Shown piece after piece: positions 1-8,838 of a DNA stretch of 42,842 nt. The stretch lies in contig NZKY01000037.1 in NCBI GenBank assembly GCA_002694035.1, positions 20,031 to 62,872 of the forward strand, written 5' to 3'. The translations under genes and the position numbers were made by a program. This stretch comes from Opitutia bacterium. GTDB taxonomy: Bacteria; Verrucomicrobiota; Verrucomicrobiia; Opitutales; Seribacteraceae. The notes beneath the pieces are model-generated. The model was not told where the DNA came from. It worked only from the letters and a program-made list of their open reading frames with translations, and searched no databases. Each line of letters opens with the position of its first letter. Position 1 is the stretch's first letter.

Positions 1-738
1 GGACTTTGTCCTTCAATTCTTGAGTTTTTAGATTTATGGACTGTAAAATGTGTCCAGGAATTTACTGGACGAGATGTTTTTCAGGGACTTGAACCCCATC
101 CAGTGATTCTTATTGAATTAGATGGAGATTCCTCTTCGGTTGAAAAAGATGCACTTGAGTTAAATGCTTGGCTAGAAGAAAATTCAGTAAGGTCTGAAAT
201 GGCTGAAAATTCAGAGGAAGCGGAATATTTGTGGGATGTAAGAAGGAAGTGTTCACCTGCAATGAAAAAGCTTGCAAATACTAAGTTGAATGAGGATGTG
301 GTTGTGCCTTTGGTTGAACAAATCAATCTGGTCAAATGTGTGAATGATTTAAGAGATCGCTATGATTTAAAAATTGGAGTTTTTGGTCACTGTGGTGATG
401 GAAACTTGCATGTAAATTTTATGTACGATCACGAAGACCAAAAGGAGACAGAAGCTGCTGTTGAGGCATTAAAAATATTGATGGACCAGGTAAATAAACT
501 TGGAGGAGCTATCAGTGGTGAGCATGGGATTGGATTAGCTAAAACACCATTTATCCGTATGCAATTCAATCAAGCAGAGTGGAATATAATGAAGGCAATA
601 AAAAAGACACTCGATCCTAATGGCATTCTTAATCCAGGGAAAATTTTTGACATTTTTAATCCTTGGGAACAAAAAAAGATACAGTCCATGTTACCTTGGG
701 AAATATCCCACGAAGAAATCAAACCCGTAGAATCATGA
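1..738 (+). CDS. FAD-linked oxidase, C-terminal part (glycolate/D-lactate dehydrogenase GlcD type), 5'-truncated by window edge
   Basis: The frame is open from the first base, so only the last ~245 residues are present. The visible part is the C-terminal FAD-oxidase domain of the GlcD/D-lactate dehydrogenase family. It carries HCGDGNLHVNF (metal/substrate-site motif), GEHGIGLAKTPF, and the family-typical ending DPNGILNPGKIF. Family members oxidise 2-hydroxy acids such as glycolate or D-lactate with FAD and feed electrons to the respiratory chain. The FAD-binding half lies upstream of the window, so the substrate cannot be assigned. The stop overlaps the next start (ATGA), which indicates translational coupling to the SHD1 gene. 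I am sure of the family and unsure of the exact substrate. Confidence 0.88.
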   Translation, partial: GLCPSILEFLDLWTVKCVQEFTGRDVFQGLEPHPVILIELDGDSSSVEKDALELNAWLEENSVRSEMAENSEEAEYLWDVRRKCSPAMKKLANTKLNEDVVVPLVEQINLVKCVNDLRDRYDLKIGVFGHCGDGNLHVNFMYDHEDQKETEAAVEALKILMDQVNKLGGAISGEHGIGLAKTPFIRMQFNQAEWNIMKAIKKTLDPNGILNPGKIFDIFNPWEQKKIQSMLPWEISHEEIKPVES

Positions 739-2636
739 AAGTTATTTATATTTTTATTTTCAGCTCTTTTTTATTATTTCAATTTTTAAGTGCAGAAGCT
801 CAACACTCCTGGACTGATCTTCAGGGTAGAACTTTACAGGCTTCTTTTATTAAGTCAGACGGAGTTACTCTTACAATTAAATGGAATGGCAAGATTGTCC
901 CTATTCCTTTAGCAACTTTATCGCCCCAGTCTCAGGCATTAGCTAAGCAATTGTCTGCTGAAAGTTCTTCAGCAAATCCATTTGATTCTATAGCTCCGAC
1001 TCCTTCTCCGGATACCATTCATCCTTGGACTGATAATCAAGGACGAACACTGCAGGCTTCTTTTGTTAAGGCAAATGCAATCTCTGTGACCGTAAAATGG
1101 CAGGGTAAAATAGTAGATTTACCACGAGCTAATTTGAGTCCTGCGTCTCAAGCTTTAGCGACAAAGCTATCCAGTTCAGTTGTAGTTTCACCGAGTCCTC
1201 CGAATCCTTCAAAGACTGAGCCAGAGCAGTCCACTGAGTCCCCAAAACCAGAAATAATCTCTGAAAATCCCTCCAATGGTATTTTATCTTTAGAAAAAGA
1301 ATATTCCTGGAAAAGTACTTCTGGGACATCGTTGATGGGCAAGTTTATATCATTGGAGGGCGAAACCTTGTCTCTTTCCATGTTTAATGGTCGTTCAGAG
1401 CAAACGATACCTATTGTTCGTCTTTCTAATGATTCCAAAAAACTTGCTAATGATTTGCAGGCATTACTTGTAAAAAAACTGAAAGCACAGAAGGAATTTG
1501 CAAATAAGAGAAAATCTATGAAAGTTCCCAGTCTTACTGAAGCGGATCTTACTCAATACCACACATGGGTAAGTTCGGAAGGTAATAAAATTGAAGCATT
1601 GTACATGGCGGCAAGCGATAATGGGGTAACTTTGTTGATGAAAAATAATCCAAATCGACCTTATGAGTTGTCTTGGGATAGATTGAATCCTGAATCTCAG
1701 GCATTAGGGGAAGGTATAAGAAGATTAAAAGAAAAATTAATGCCCAAAAATCCTGCTATAATTCCTTCGAGTGGTGGTAATCTGGCTAGGTATGGTAATG
1801 GGAAATGGAAAGGATATAATACCGTATTAGAGAGCGCGGTTTATGATGTTGCGATTCATGGAAATGGTCATGTGGTCCATATATGGTTAAAAAATCCGGG
1901 CGGGGAAGGGGAATCAGCACTTGGAGAAAGAGCAAAGCGCGTTCCTTTAAGTGTGAATTTTCGTCCCACATATTACTTAAATCCAGGTGAACGAAACAGG
2001 CAGTGGAAACATCGAAAAATTGTTTCTTTTTCTAATCCTCCTGAAGTATCAACAGAGAGAGAAGAGACTACTTTACGGGGAACGCTTGATAACGGTGCCA
2101 CTTTTGAATATGTAATTCAGATCAATCATAGAGGCTTAAGTTTTTGGGGTGAAGTGGATGAGGATAAAGATCAAGAGCATCATACAGTTTTTAGTATCGC
2201 ATTGTATTCACCCAATTTTATTCCTGACGTGGCCAATAAAACAATGGCAGAGATTGAGCCATTGGTCGGGGATGGTTGTTTGTACATTGATCCAATTGAA
2301 TCCAAGCGTGCCAAAATTCCTATGCTAGATAAATGGAATGATATTTTGACTAAATTTACGGGTAAGTCATGGAACCCTATTAAATCCGCTGAATTGATGG
2401 GCTTACCTTTTGGCTCTCACAAGATTAAAATTACACCCACAAGTACAAGTGGCATGGCTTTCCACTGGGGGAAAGGATATAGTGGGGTATTTCCATTTCA
2501 GGGCATTCATTTAGTCCACCGAACTCAAGACTCATATGATGCGGCACGCTCTAAAACTCCGGAGGATTATAAAAAGCGGTTGGAAATTCCAAAGAGTAAA
2601 CGATTAAATGTGAATATTATTCGTGGAAGAGGCTAA
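735..2636 (+). CDS. Secreted protein with four SHD1-like repeats and an uncharacterised C-terminal domain
   Basis: I chose the ATG at 735 because it overlaps the preceding stop and begins a clear signal peptide (MKVIYIFIFSSFLLFQFLSAEA). An upstream in-frame ATG at 663 would add 24 residues of non-signal sequence. Four copies of an SH3-like SHD1 module follow at about residues 24-73, 95-145, 187-240 and 285-330. Each begins with a W after a hydrophobic or His residue (HSWTD, HPWTD, YSWKS, HTWVS) and ends in an L-S-P-x-S-Q-A-L-like helix. The first two are near-identical; the third and fourth are diverged. A Ser/Pro-rich linker (about 146-185) separates repeats 2 and 3. The last ~270 residues match no family I recognise. 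SHD1 proteins are abundant in Verrucomicrobiota and Planctomycetota, where their role is unclear. Probably envelope or extracellular. Confidence 0.85.
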   Translation: MKVIYIFIFSSFLLFQFLSAEAQHSWTDLQGRTLQASFIKSDGVTLTIKWNGKIVPIPLATLSPQSQALAKQLSAESSSANPFDSIAPTPSPDTIHPWTDNQGRTLQASFVKANAISVTVKWQGKIVDLPRANLSPASQALATKLSSSVVVSPSPPNPSKTEPEQSTESPKPEIISENPSNGILSLEKEYSWKSTSGTSLMGKFISLEGETLSLSMFNGRSEQTIPIVRLSNDSKKLANDLQALLVKKLKAQKEFANKRKSMKVPSLTEADLTQYHTWVSSEGNKIEALYMAASDNGVTLLMKNNPNRPYELSWDRLNPESQALGEGIRRLKEKLMPKNPAIIPSSGGNLARYGNGKWKGYNTVLESAVYDVAIHGNGHVVHIWLKNPGGEGESALGERAKRVPLSVNFRPTYYLNPGERNRQWKHRKIVSFSNPPEVSTEREETTLRGTLDNGATFEYVIQINHRGLSFWGEVDEDKDQEHHTVFSIALYSPNFIPDVANKTMAEIEPLVGDGCLYIDPIESKRAKIPMLDKWNDILTKFTGKSWNPIKSAELMGLPFGSHKIKITPTSTSGMAFHWGKGYSGVFPFQGIHLVHRTQDSYDAARSKTPEDYKKRLEIPKSKRLNVNIIRGRG

Positions 2637-3525
2637 GGTTCTCAGATTCATTATTTGTAGTTTTTTCTTCTTTAAATGTTTGAGCGGAGAAGTCGTCCGC
2701 TTTGCTAGCTTCAATGTGCAGAATTATCTATCCTGTGACCGGATTGTTAATGGTGAATGGAGACCAAACTATCCCAAACCAGAAATCGAAAAAAAATCTC
2801 TTCGCTCGGTTATTAGGTCGGTAAACCCTGATATTTTGGCTTTACAGGAAATGGGCGAGTATGCTCATTTTTTGGAACTGTGGAATGACCTGAACAATAC
2901 AGGAGGACCATATTTTAGTTATGGTGAGTGGAAGCCAAATCGTGAAGAAGATGAAATTAGGCGTTTATCTGTTTTGTCCAAATACAAGCCAAAAAAAGTG
3001 AAGAACTTTATTGATATACCTTTCAATTATTTCGGAAACATTCAACATTCAGGAAGAGGATTACAAGAGCTTTTATTCGAGATTAATAATCAACCCATCG
3101 TGGTTTTTAACCTTCATTTAAAAAGCATGTGGACTGAACGGGAGGATGATCCTCAAGCAAATATTCGCCGAGAAAAAGAAGCCCGCTGTTTTAGAGATCT
3201 AATAAGAAAGCGTTGGAATTCTGGAAATGGGGTAAATTATTTAATTTTGGGTGATTTTAACGATCATAAAAATTCAGCCCCATTAAAGAGATTTATGACG
3301 GTCAATGATACAATTTTGAGTATTCAAATTCCTTGTATTGATTCACGGGGTCATTTTTGGACCCACTATTTTAAAAAACAGGATAGTTACTCACGGTTTG
3401 ATTACATCTTGGCGTCTCCCAAAATGTTCGAAAAGTATATCCGAAATTCAGCCTGGATAATGGATGAAGATAATGCTGGAATCGCTTCGGACCATCGTTT
3501 GATTTATGCTGATTTTAAATTGTAG
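2623..3525 (+). CDS. Secreted endonuclease/exonuclease/phosphatase-fold protein
   Basis: Starts at a GTG that overlaps the upstream gene by 14 bases and is followed by a short hydrophobic, probably secretory, N-terminus (VLRFIICSFFFFKCLSG). The EEP (DNase I-like) fold is shown by its motifs in order: RFASFNVQNY (Asn), ALQEMGE (catalytic metal Glu), NLHLKS (His), LGDFNDHK (Asp/Asn pair), SRFDYIL, and the terminal SDHRLIYADF with the catalytic Asp-His. All key residues are present, so the enzyme should be active as a Mg-dependent phosphodiesterase or nuclease. Location and overlap suggest co-translation with the SHD1 protein. Substrate (DNA, RNA, phospholipid headgroup or inositol phosphate) cannot be decided; an extracellular nuclease is the simplest guess. 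It converges with the next gene with an 11-base gap. Confidence 0.87.
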   Translation: MEEAKVLRFIICSFFFFKCLSGEVVRFASFNVQNYLSCDRIVNGEWRPNYPKPEIEKKSLRSVIRSVNPDILALQEMGEYAHFLELWNDLNNTGGPYFSYGEWKPNREEDEIRRLSVLSKYKPKKVKNFIDIPFNYFGNIQHSGRGLQELLFEINNQPIVVFNLHLKSMWTEREDDPQANIRREKEARCFRDLIRKRWNSGNGVNYLILGDFNDHKNSAPLKRFMTVNDTILSIQIPCIDSRGHFWTHYFKKQDSYSRFDYILASPKMFEKYIRNSAWIMDEDNAGIASDHRLIYADFKL

Positions 3526-3536
3526 GGAAAATAAAA

Positions 3537-4988
3537 TTAACTATTCCAGAGATTTTTTTTCTCAATCATTTCACTAACGCAATCTGGTAACTTTTCCTTC
3601 CACCCATCAGCTCGCTTTTTGACAAGAGTAAAGATATCCCGAGAAAAAAGGTTCATATTTTTTCGATTACAATTGTTTATGTTTATCAGGAAACCATTCT
3701 CGCGAATATATTTATAAAGATTACGTAAATTATCAGCGACTAGTAAATTGTCGATTGTAACAAGTTCATCTTCAGCTGTTTTTGTTTCGACATTATCACC
3801 AATACCCATTTGTTCTCGATATCTTAAAAAGTTTTTAAATTCAATAGGGTAGGCATAGATTTTTACATTATCCTTAAAGAGTTTTCCGAAGGCTTCAAGT
3901 ATTCCTCCCTCTAATTCTGAGTAGTAATTTTCTTTGAAAATATCTGCCAAATTATTAATGCCTAAGACGAGTCCTATTGGCTTATGAACATATCGTCTTA
4001 AGTATGAAGATAGTTTGAAATATTCAAGATAATTGGAAACTAGCACGCTATAACCACAGGCATTTATAACTTCAATTCTTGCTATAAAATCATCATAGTC
4101 GATATCACCCTCGTTGATCAGACTACGCAATGTTAGTTCCATAAAAACTTCTATAGAATCTTCCTCAACATCATTTCTTGATACGAACTGACTTTTTGCC
4201 TTTTCGAGCATGTCCAGATTTACTTTAGTGAGTGGTCTGAAACTACCTCTTTCAATCAAGCAAGCTTGCTTATATAGTTTTTCTGAGGGTTGTACGACAT
4301 GACCTTGTTCATTAAACATGACTGCATTGGTGAGACCTTTTTCAGTTAATTTGAGGCAAAGAATCCGGTTGTCTATATTGTCGAATGAGGATCCGTTGAA
4401 CTCTATCATGTCAACTTCGATCCTGTCTTTTCCGAGAGTATCAGTTAAACTGTCTATAAATTCATCTGGTTTGGAATAAAAATGCATTGCTCCGTAGACT
4501 AAATTTACTCCAAGAATACCAATCGCTTCCTGTTGAAGTTGATTATCTGAGTCAAGCATTCGCACATGTAAAATAATGTCATGATATGTAGATTTGGGTG
4601 AAGTTTGAAAGCGGATGCCCATCCATCCATGACATTCATTGCTTTTACTGTAGTTTAGTGCAGAAACAGTGTTAGAAAACGCAAAAAAAGTACTTTCATT
4701 ACCTCTAGCTTCAGATAATCTTTCGACAAGAAGCTCATATTCATGGGCCATCATTTGCACCAATCTTTTTCTAGAAACATACCGGCCAGCATCTCCATAA
4801 ATTGCATCGCTAAATTTCATGTCGTATGCGGATATTGTTTTTGCAACAGTTCCTGCTGCACCACCGGCTTGAAAGAAATGTCTGGCTACTTCTTGTCCGG
4901 CACCAATTTCTGCAAAAGTGCCATACTTTTCGGAATCTAAATTTATTCGGAGTGCTTTCCTTTCCACTGAAAGATCTTGATCATTCAT
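3537..4988 (-). CDS. Conserved cytoplasmic protein of unknown function (FAEIGAGQEVA family)
   Basis: A 483-residue protein without signal peptide or membrane segments. The N-terminal third is the most distinctive part: KYGTFAEIGAGQEVARHFF at about residues 21-39, AGGAAGTVAKTISAYDM just after, then SDAIYG, RYVSRKRL, and a FAFSNTVSALNY / HGWMGIRFQ segment near 105-130. I recognise this as a widely conserved bacterial family. From memory, database entries for it carry conflicting labels (nicotinate-nucleotide adenylyltransferase, TonB-dependent receptor). Neither is supported here: there is no HxGH nucleotidyltransferase motif, no signal peptide and no beta-barrel. The gene is transcribed alone, divergently from sppA, with 89 bases between the starts. 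Function not assigned. Confidence 0.85.
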   Translation of the reverse strand: MNDQDLSVERKALRINLDSEKYGTFAEIGAGQEVARHFFQAGGAAGTVAKTISAYDMKFSDAIYGDAGRYVSRKRLVQMMAHEYELLVERLSEARGNESTFFAFSNTVSALNYSKSNECHGWMGIRFQTSPKSTYHDIILHVRMLDSDNQLQQEAIGILGVNLVYGAMHFYSKPDEFIDSLTDTLGKDRIEVDMIEFNGSSFDNIDNRILCLKLTEKGLTNAVMFNEQGHVVQPSEKLYKQACLIERGSFRPLTKVNLDMLEKAKSQFVSRNDVEEDSIEVFMELTLRSLINEGDIDYDDFIARIEVINACGYSVLVSNYLEYFKLSSYLRRYVHKPIGLVLGINNLADIFKENYYSELEGGILEAFGKLFKDNVKIYAYPIEFKNFLRYREQMGIGDNVETKTAEDELVTIDNLLVADNLRNLYKYIRENGFLININNCNRKNMNLFSRDIFTLVKKRADGWKEKLPDCVSEMIEKKNLWNS

Positions 4989-5034
4989 AAGAAAAGATAA
5001 ATGGGCTCTTTTTTCCCATCAGGCAAAGTTTTTC

Positions 5035-5062
5035 TTCGACCTAGACTAAAAAGAGGTATTTT
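5035..5062 (+). promoter_or_regulatory. Candidate sigma70-type promoter for sppA
   Basis: TTCGAC (5035-5040), 16 bases, then TATTTT (5057-5062), ending 15 bases before the sppA ATG. The hexamers are only partial matches, and the AT-rich background makes chance matches likely. It lies in the 89-base region between two divergent genes, where a promoter must exist. There is no evident Shine-Dalgarno in front of the sppA ATG. Confidence 0.25.
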
Positions 5063-5077
5063 TTAAAAATTCGACTT

Positions 5078-6925
5078 ATGAATTCATTTTTCAAAGATAT
5101 TCTCAAGAGACTCACAGTTACAATCATATCGACGATTCTTTTCTTTGTGATTTCTCTTTTTATTTTTAGTTCTGTCATTTCTTCTTTTGTGGAAGAAACG
5201 GAAAAAGAGCCTCTTTCTGGATCTTTTTTAGTGATTAATCTATCAATGAACTTAACAGATCGCCCAAGTGATCTTGATTTGGAAGATCTAACTAAAGAAG
5301 TAATTACAGACGAACAAACTCCTCCGCAATTTTATTTAAGAGAAGTACTAGATGCTCTTAAAAAAGCGGCTTTTGATGATAAAATTAAAGGTGTTTTTAT
5401 TGAGGGCGGGTTTATTCCAAGTGGTTATGGCTGTGGTTACGAAGCCGTAAAGGAGTTCGTAAGATCATTAGAAGATTTTAAGAAATCGGGTAAGCAAATT
5501 TTTGGTTTTATTTCCAATCCATCTAAACTCGATTATCTAGTTTATTCAGTTTGTGATCAGATCTACATGAATCCAAGCGGCTCATTAATGTTAAATGGTC
5601 TGGCGAGTGAACAAATGTTTTTTGCAGAAGCTTTGGAGAAATACGGCATTGGAGTTCAGGTAATCCGTGTTGGTGAATTCAAAGGTGCAGTGGAGCCTTT
5701 TATTTCGACTGAATTTAGTGAAGAAAACAAGGTTCAGATAACGCGTTTGCTTGAGCTTAGATGGCAGGATTACTTGGAAACGGTATGTAAAAATAGAAAA
5801 ATCCAAAAAGCAGTTTTAACTCAAAAGTTGGATGAAGGTTTTTTGTTAAATCCTGATAAATGTATCGAGATTGGGTTGGTTGATTTTGCGATTCCTTATG
5901 CAGATGTATTGGACAAACTTATCGTAAAGGGCATTGAAGATGAAGAAAGTTCAGAATTTGCCAAGATTAAATTGATAGATTATGTGGATCGAAAAAATTC
6001 GCTCAGTGATTTAGATTCAGCAAACGATAGCGATTTTTCTAAAGTAGCAGTTCTATACATAGAAGGGACTATTGTCGATGGATGGGGCGATGATGGAATG
6101 TCAGTCGGCGGTGATGAAATTGCTAAGCGAATAAGAGAAATTAGAAAAAATCCTAATTATAAAGCTTTAGTTTTAAGAATTAACAGTCCTGGTGGAAGTG
6201 TAAATGGTTCAGATAGTATTTTAAGCGAAATCCGTCGGGCAAGGTCTGAGGGGTTGGTCATTGTAACTTCGATGGGTCCGGTTGCCGCTTCAGGTGGCTA
6301 TTGGGTAGCTATGGAGTCAGATAGAATTTTTGCTGGAGAGCAAACCATAACTGGATCAATTGGTGTTTTTGGTCTTTTGCCAAACATTAAAGAATTAGCA
6401 AGCAATTTTGGATTGTTTTGGGATGTGGTCAAAACTGATAATTCTGCCGACATTATGAGTTTGGCCAGGGCGAAGTCGGAAGAAGAAATTCAAGTTGTGC
6501 AAAATTATATCGAAGAGATTTATGAAAAATTTCTTTCTTTAGTCAGTCAGAATCGAAAGATGGAAATAAACGACATTGATAAAATTGCTCAAGGCCGCGT
6601 GTGGATGGGAATTGATGCTAAGGAAAAAGGCCTGGTTGATGAAATTGGAGGGTTATATGACGCGATTCAACATGCTTCAGATTTGGCTGGTATTACGGAT
6701 TTTGAAATAGAAGATTTTCCTAAAATTAAAAATCCTTTCGATGCATTGAGTGGACTTTTTGAGGTTAAATTTTTGAACAATCTGCACAAAAGCCACTCCG
6801 GAACCTCCAGATCCTTTTTCAGGCATATAGATTCTTTATTGATACAAATTGAAAACTTGAATGATCCTAGATGTGCTTATTCGATTATACCTTGGTACAA
6901 GGGACAGTTTGGGTTTACACAATAA
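5078..6925 (+). CDS. sppA: Signal peptide peptidase SppA, 67K type (S49 family)
   Basis: A 615-residue inner-membrane serine protease that degrades cleaved signal peptides. Residues 11-37 form the single N-terminal transmembrane anchor. Two S49 domains follow, as in the E. coli 67K enzyme. The N-terminal domain has the general-base lysine in RVGEFKGAVEPF (K202, equivalent to E. coli K209). The C-terminal domain has the nucleophile in GPVAASGGYW (S405, equivalent to S409), preceded by RINSPGG. Both halves of the Ser-Lys dyad are therefore intact. Length matches the long bacterial form. sufT follows after 23 bases in the same direction, probably on the same transcript. Confidence 0.95.
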   Translation: MNSFFKDILKRLTVTIISTILFFVISLFIFSSVISSFVEETEKEPLSGSFLVINLSMNLTDRPSDLDLEDLTKEVITDEQTPPQFYLREVLDALKKAAFDDKIKGVFIEGGFIPSGYGCGYEAVKEFVRSLEDFKKSGKQIFGFISNPSKLDYLVYSVCDQIYMNPSGSLMLNGLASEQMFFAEALEKYGIGVQVIRVGEFKGAVEPFISTEFSEENKVQITRLLELRWQDYLETVCKNRKIQKAVLTQKLDEGFLLNPDKCIEIGLVDFAIPYADVLDKLIVKGIEDEESSEFAKIKLIDYVDRKNSLSDLDSANDSDFSKVAVLYIEGTIVDGWGDDGMSVGGDEIAKRIREIRKNPNYKALVLRINSPGGSVNGSDSILSEIRRARSEGLVIVTSMGPVAASGGYWVAMESDRIFAGEQTITGSIGVFGLLPNIKELASNFGLFWDVVKTDNSADIMSLARAKSEEEIQVVQNYIEEIYEKFLSLVSQNRKMEINDIDKIAQGRVWMGIDAKEKGLVDEIGGLYDAIQHASDLAGITDFEIEDFPKIKNPFDALSGLFEVKFLNNLHKSHSGTSRSFFRHIDSLLIQIENLNDPRCAYSIIPWYKGQFGFTQ

Positions 6926-6948
6926 GGGTTAGGATGTAATTTTTAGAA

Positions 6949-7494
6949 ATGAAAAAGGAAGTCACCTTGGTGAAAAATTGTATCGCAACGATTATACCTG
7001 CGGGAGATGAAGTTACTTTGTCAGAAGGAGCTTCTTATGACATCGCACAATCATTAGGTGGTTCGGTCACTCTTAGAGATGTAAATGGTATGTACAGAGT
7101 AGGGGATGATCAATTATCTGCCCTTGGGGAAGAGGTAGAAAAAGAAGTTTTATCCGGAAAAGATGTTGAACTTCACAATCAACCTTTTAGCGAAGGTTTA
7201 GTCTGGGATTCATTACGGGGATGTTATGATCCTGAAATCCCTGTCAATATTGTTGATCTTGGGCTTATCTACGACATGCGAGTTTTTGAAGAGGAGCAGG
7301 GCAAGCGAGTTAGTGTAAAAATGACTCTTACTGCACAGGGGTGTGGAATGGGCCCTGTAATTGCAGATGATGCAAAGCAGCGTATACTTTCAATTCCAGA
7401 TGTGGAGTCAGCTGAAGTCGAGATTGTATGGGATCCAGTTTGGAATCCCCGAATGATCTCGGAAGAAGGAAAAAAAATACTAGGTCTTGAGTAG
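6949..7494 (+). CDS. sufT: Fe-S cluster assembly protein SufT (MIP18/DUF59 family)
   Basis: A 181-residue cytosolic protein that supports Fe-S cluster maturation or carriage. An N-terminal module of about 75 residues is typical of the long SufT form. It is followed by the MIP18 (DUF59) domain with DPEIPVNIVDLGLIYD and the Cys-containing loop TLTAQGCGMGP, and ends in WDPVWNPRMIS. This matches the long SufT family usually found at the end of suf operons. Here it stands apart from other suf genes, 23 bases behind sppA, so any link with SUF is by family rather than by local context. Its end converges on the PQQ-propeller gene with a 4-base gap. Confidence 0.9.
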   Translation: MKKEVTLVKNCIATIIPAGDEVTLSEGASYDIAQSLGGSVTLRDVNGMYRVGDDQLSALGEEVEKEVLSGKDVELHNQPFSEGLVWDSLRGCYDPEIPVNIVDLGLIYDMRVFEEEQGKRVSVKMTLTAQGCGMGPVIADDAKQRILSIPDVESAEVEIVWDPVWNPRMISEEGKKILGLE

Positions 7495-7498
7495 AAAT

Positions 7499-8728
7499 TT
7501 ACGATTTAATATCGTAACATAAAATGTATTCCTGATCCCGTAGAAATAATTTTCCGTTGCAGATTACCGGGTGTGTCCAAATACGTCCTTTGGGGTTTCT
7601 TTTCTGAGTCTGTGGTTGGATCACAAATTGACCCATCGGATTCCATCCTTTTGGTGATGCTTCAATAAGAACAATTTTTCCATCTCCTTCGCCCTGACAA
7701 TACAAACGGTTATCTGCGTAAGCAATTGCACCCTTTCCCAGTGCTTTCTTTTCATTCCAAATTAATTCACCAGTATTAAAATCCTGACAGGCCCATCCTA
7801 CGCCATCTGAATAGCCATAAAGAAAATTTCCTACTTTTAAAACGCCTCCATGATGATTTTTCATCACTTTGTTCTCGTAGATATCCTGCGGTTGATTACT
7901 CCCAATTTCTACAAGTTTACATCCCACACCATAGCCAGAAGAAATATAAACTTTTCCATCTGCATACAAAGGGGTCGGAATTACTGCAACTTTTCCGGGC
8001 CATTCAGATTTCCAAAGAACATTTCCATTTTGTGGGCTTATTCCAACCAAATTTTTCATAACGAGTTGTACATACTGCTTTTTGCCTTGATGCAGAATGG
8101 AAATGGGAGAAGAATATTGAGCACCGTCTGTAAATTCTGCTGTTCTCCATAATGTTTTGCCTGAATTCGCATCCAAGGCCGCAAGAGAGCCATTCTTTCC
8201 TCCAGGTGTACAAATAACCATTCCATCATCAAGTAAGACTGATTCCGTGTATCCCCAACTTGGGACTTTTCCCCCTAAGTCAGAAACTAAGCTCTTTTGC
8301 CAAATCAATTTTCCTCCAAAATCTACACATATTAAATTACCTTTCCCTCCAAGTGCATAAATTTTGTTCTCGCCAATGGTTGGACTCATCCTGGGGCCAT
8401 CTCCCCACCCATTCGTGAGTAGTTCACCAATTCTTAATTGCCATAATTTCTTGCCCGAATTCACAGAAAATGCCAGAAGCATTTCTTCCTTATTAAACGC
8501 TCCAAGAGTGAAAAGTTTATCTTGGCTAATAGTAAAGCCCGAGTATCCCAACCCCGCCTCGTTCGTATGCCACAACTTCTTTGGTCCGGCTTCAGGCCAT
8601 TTTTGCAGTAAGTTTTTTTCTTCAGATATACCTGTCCTGTCTTGTCCCCGCCAAGATGGCCAGTCCAGCGATAATAAATTCGTAGAAAGAATTGCACACG
8701 AAGCGAAAAATAAAACTAAAGATTTCAT
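7499..8728 (-). CDS. Secreted PQQ-like beta-propeller repeat protein
   Basis: A 409-residue protein beginning with a signal peptide (MKSLVLFFASCAILSTNLLS). Next is DWPSWRGQDRTGISEE, a hallmark of the PQQ-like propeller family common in Planctomycetota and Verrucomicrobiota. Repeats of the form G-K-x-L-W (SGKKLWQL, GKLIWQK, SGKTLWRT, GNVLWKS, GELIWNE) define at least five blades. I see no catalytic residues of quinoprotein dehydrogenases, so binding of PQQ is doubtful; a scaffold or ligand-binding role is more likely. The start is immediately preceded by AGAGGA, a Shine-Dalgarno-like run. An upstream terminator at 8789-8816 separates it from the Gfo/Idh gene, so it needs its own promoter, which I cannot pinpoint. 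Confidence 0.87.
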   Translation of the reverse strand: MKSLVLFFASCAILSTNLLSLDWPSWRGQDRTGISEEKNLLQKWPEAGPKKLWHTNEAGLGYSGFTISQDKLFTLGAFNKEEMLLAFSVNSGKKLWQLRIGELLTNGWGDGPRMSPTIGENKIYALGGKGNLICVDFGGKLIWQKSLVSDLGGKVPSWGYTESVLLDDGMVICTPGGKNGSLAALDANSGKTLWRTAEFTDGAQYSSPISILHQGKKQYVQLVMKNLVGISPQNGNVLWKSEWPGKVAVIPTPLYADGKVYISSGYGVGCKLVEIGSNQPQDIYENKVMKNHHGGVLKVGNFLYGYSDGVGWACQDFNTGELIWNEKKALGKGAIAYADNRLYCQGEGDGKIVLIEASPKGWNPMGQFVIQPQTQKRNPKGRIWTHPVICNGKLFLRDQEYILCYDIKS

Positions 8729-8788
8729 TCCTCTAATTTTTTAAATATTAATAATACGGCAAGTTTAAATACTGAATTCTCAAACAAA

Positions 8789-8816
8789 AAAGGAGCCACC
8801 CTGAGGTGACTCCTTT
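8789..8816 (-). terminator. Rho-independent terminator of the Gfo/Idh gene
   Basis: Twelve-base arms (AAAGGAGCCACC and GGTGACTCCTTT on the plus strand) with a CTGA loop and one C-A mismatch. On the minus strand the stem is followed by TTTTTGTTT. It sits 23 bases beyond the stop of the minus-strand gene ending at 8839, the expected place. Confidence 0.85.
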
Positions 8817-8838
8817 ATTAATTTTTAATAAATGTTAC

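Noticed and set aside
663-734. Upstream in-frame start for the SHD1 gene
   Set aside because: It would place 24 non-hydrophobic residues before a perfect signal peptide and overlap the oxidase gene by 76 bases. The ATG at 735 is the better start.
1021-1170. Tandem DNA repeat in the SHD1 gene as a mobile or variable repeat
   Set aside because: The similarity to 810-960 is at protein level (SHD1 modules) with many silent differences, so it is an old domain duplication.
3537-4988. TonB-dependent receptor or nicotinate-nucleotide adenylyltransferase label
   Set aside because: No signal peptide, plug or barrel pattern, and no HxGH nucleotidyl-transfer motif. Kept as unknown.
5001-5019. ATGGG...CCCAT hairpin between the unknown gene and sppA
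   Set aside because: Only five pairs around a long T-rich loop, and no gene end nearby that needs a terminator.
7850-8744. Several plus-strand open frames opposite the PQQ-propeller gene
   Set aside because: They lack family features and lie fully antisense to a clear gene; they are shadows of it.
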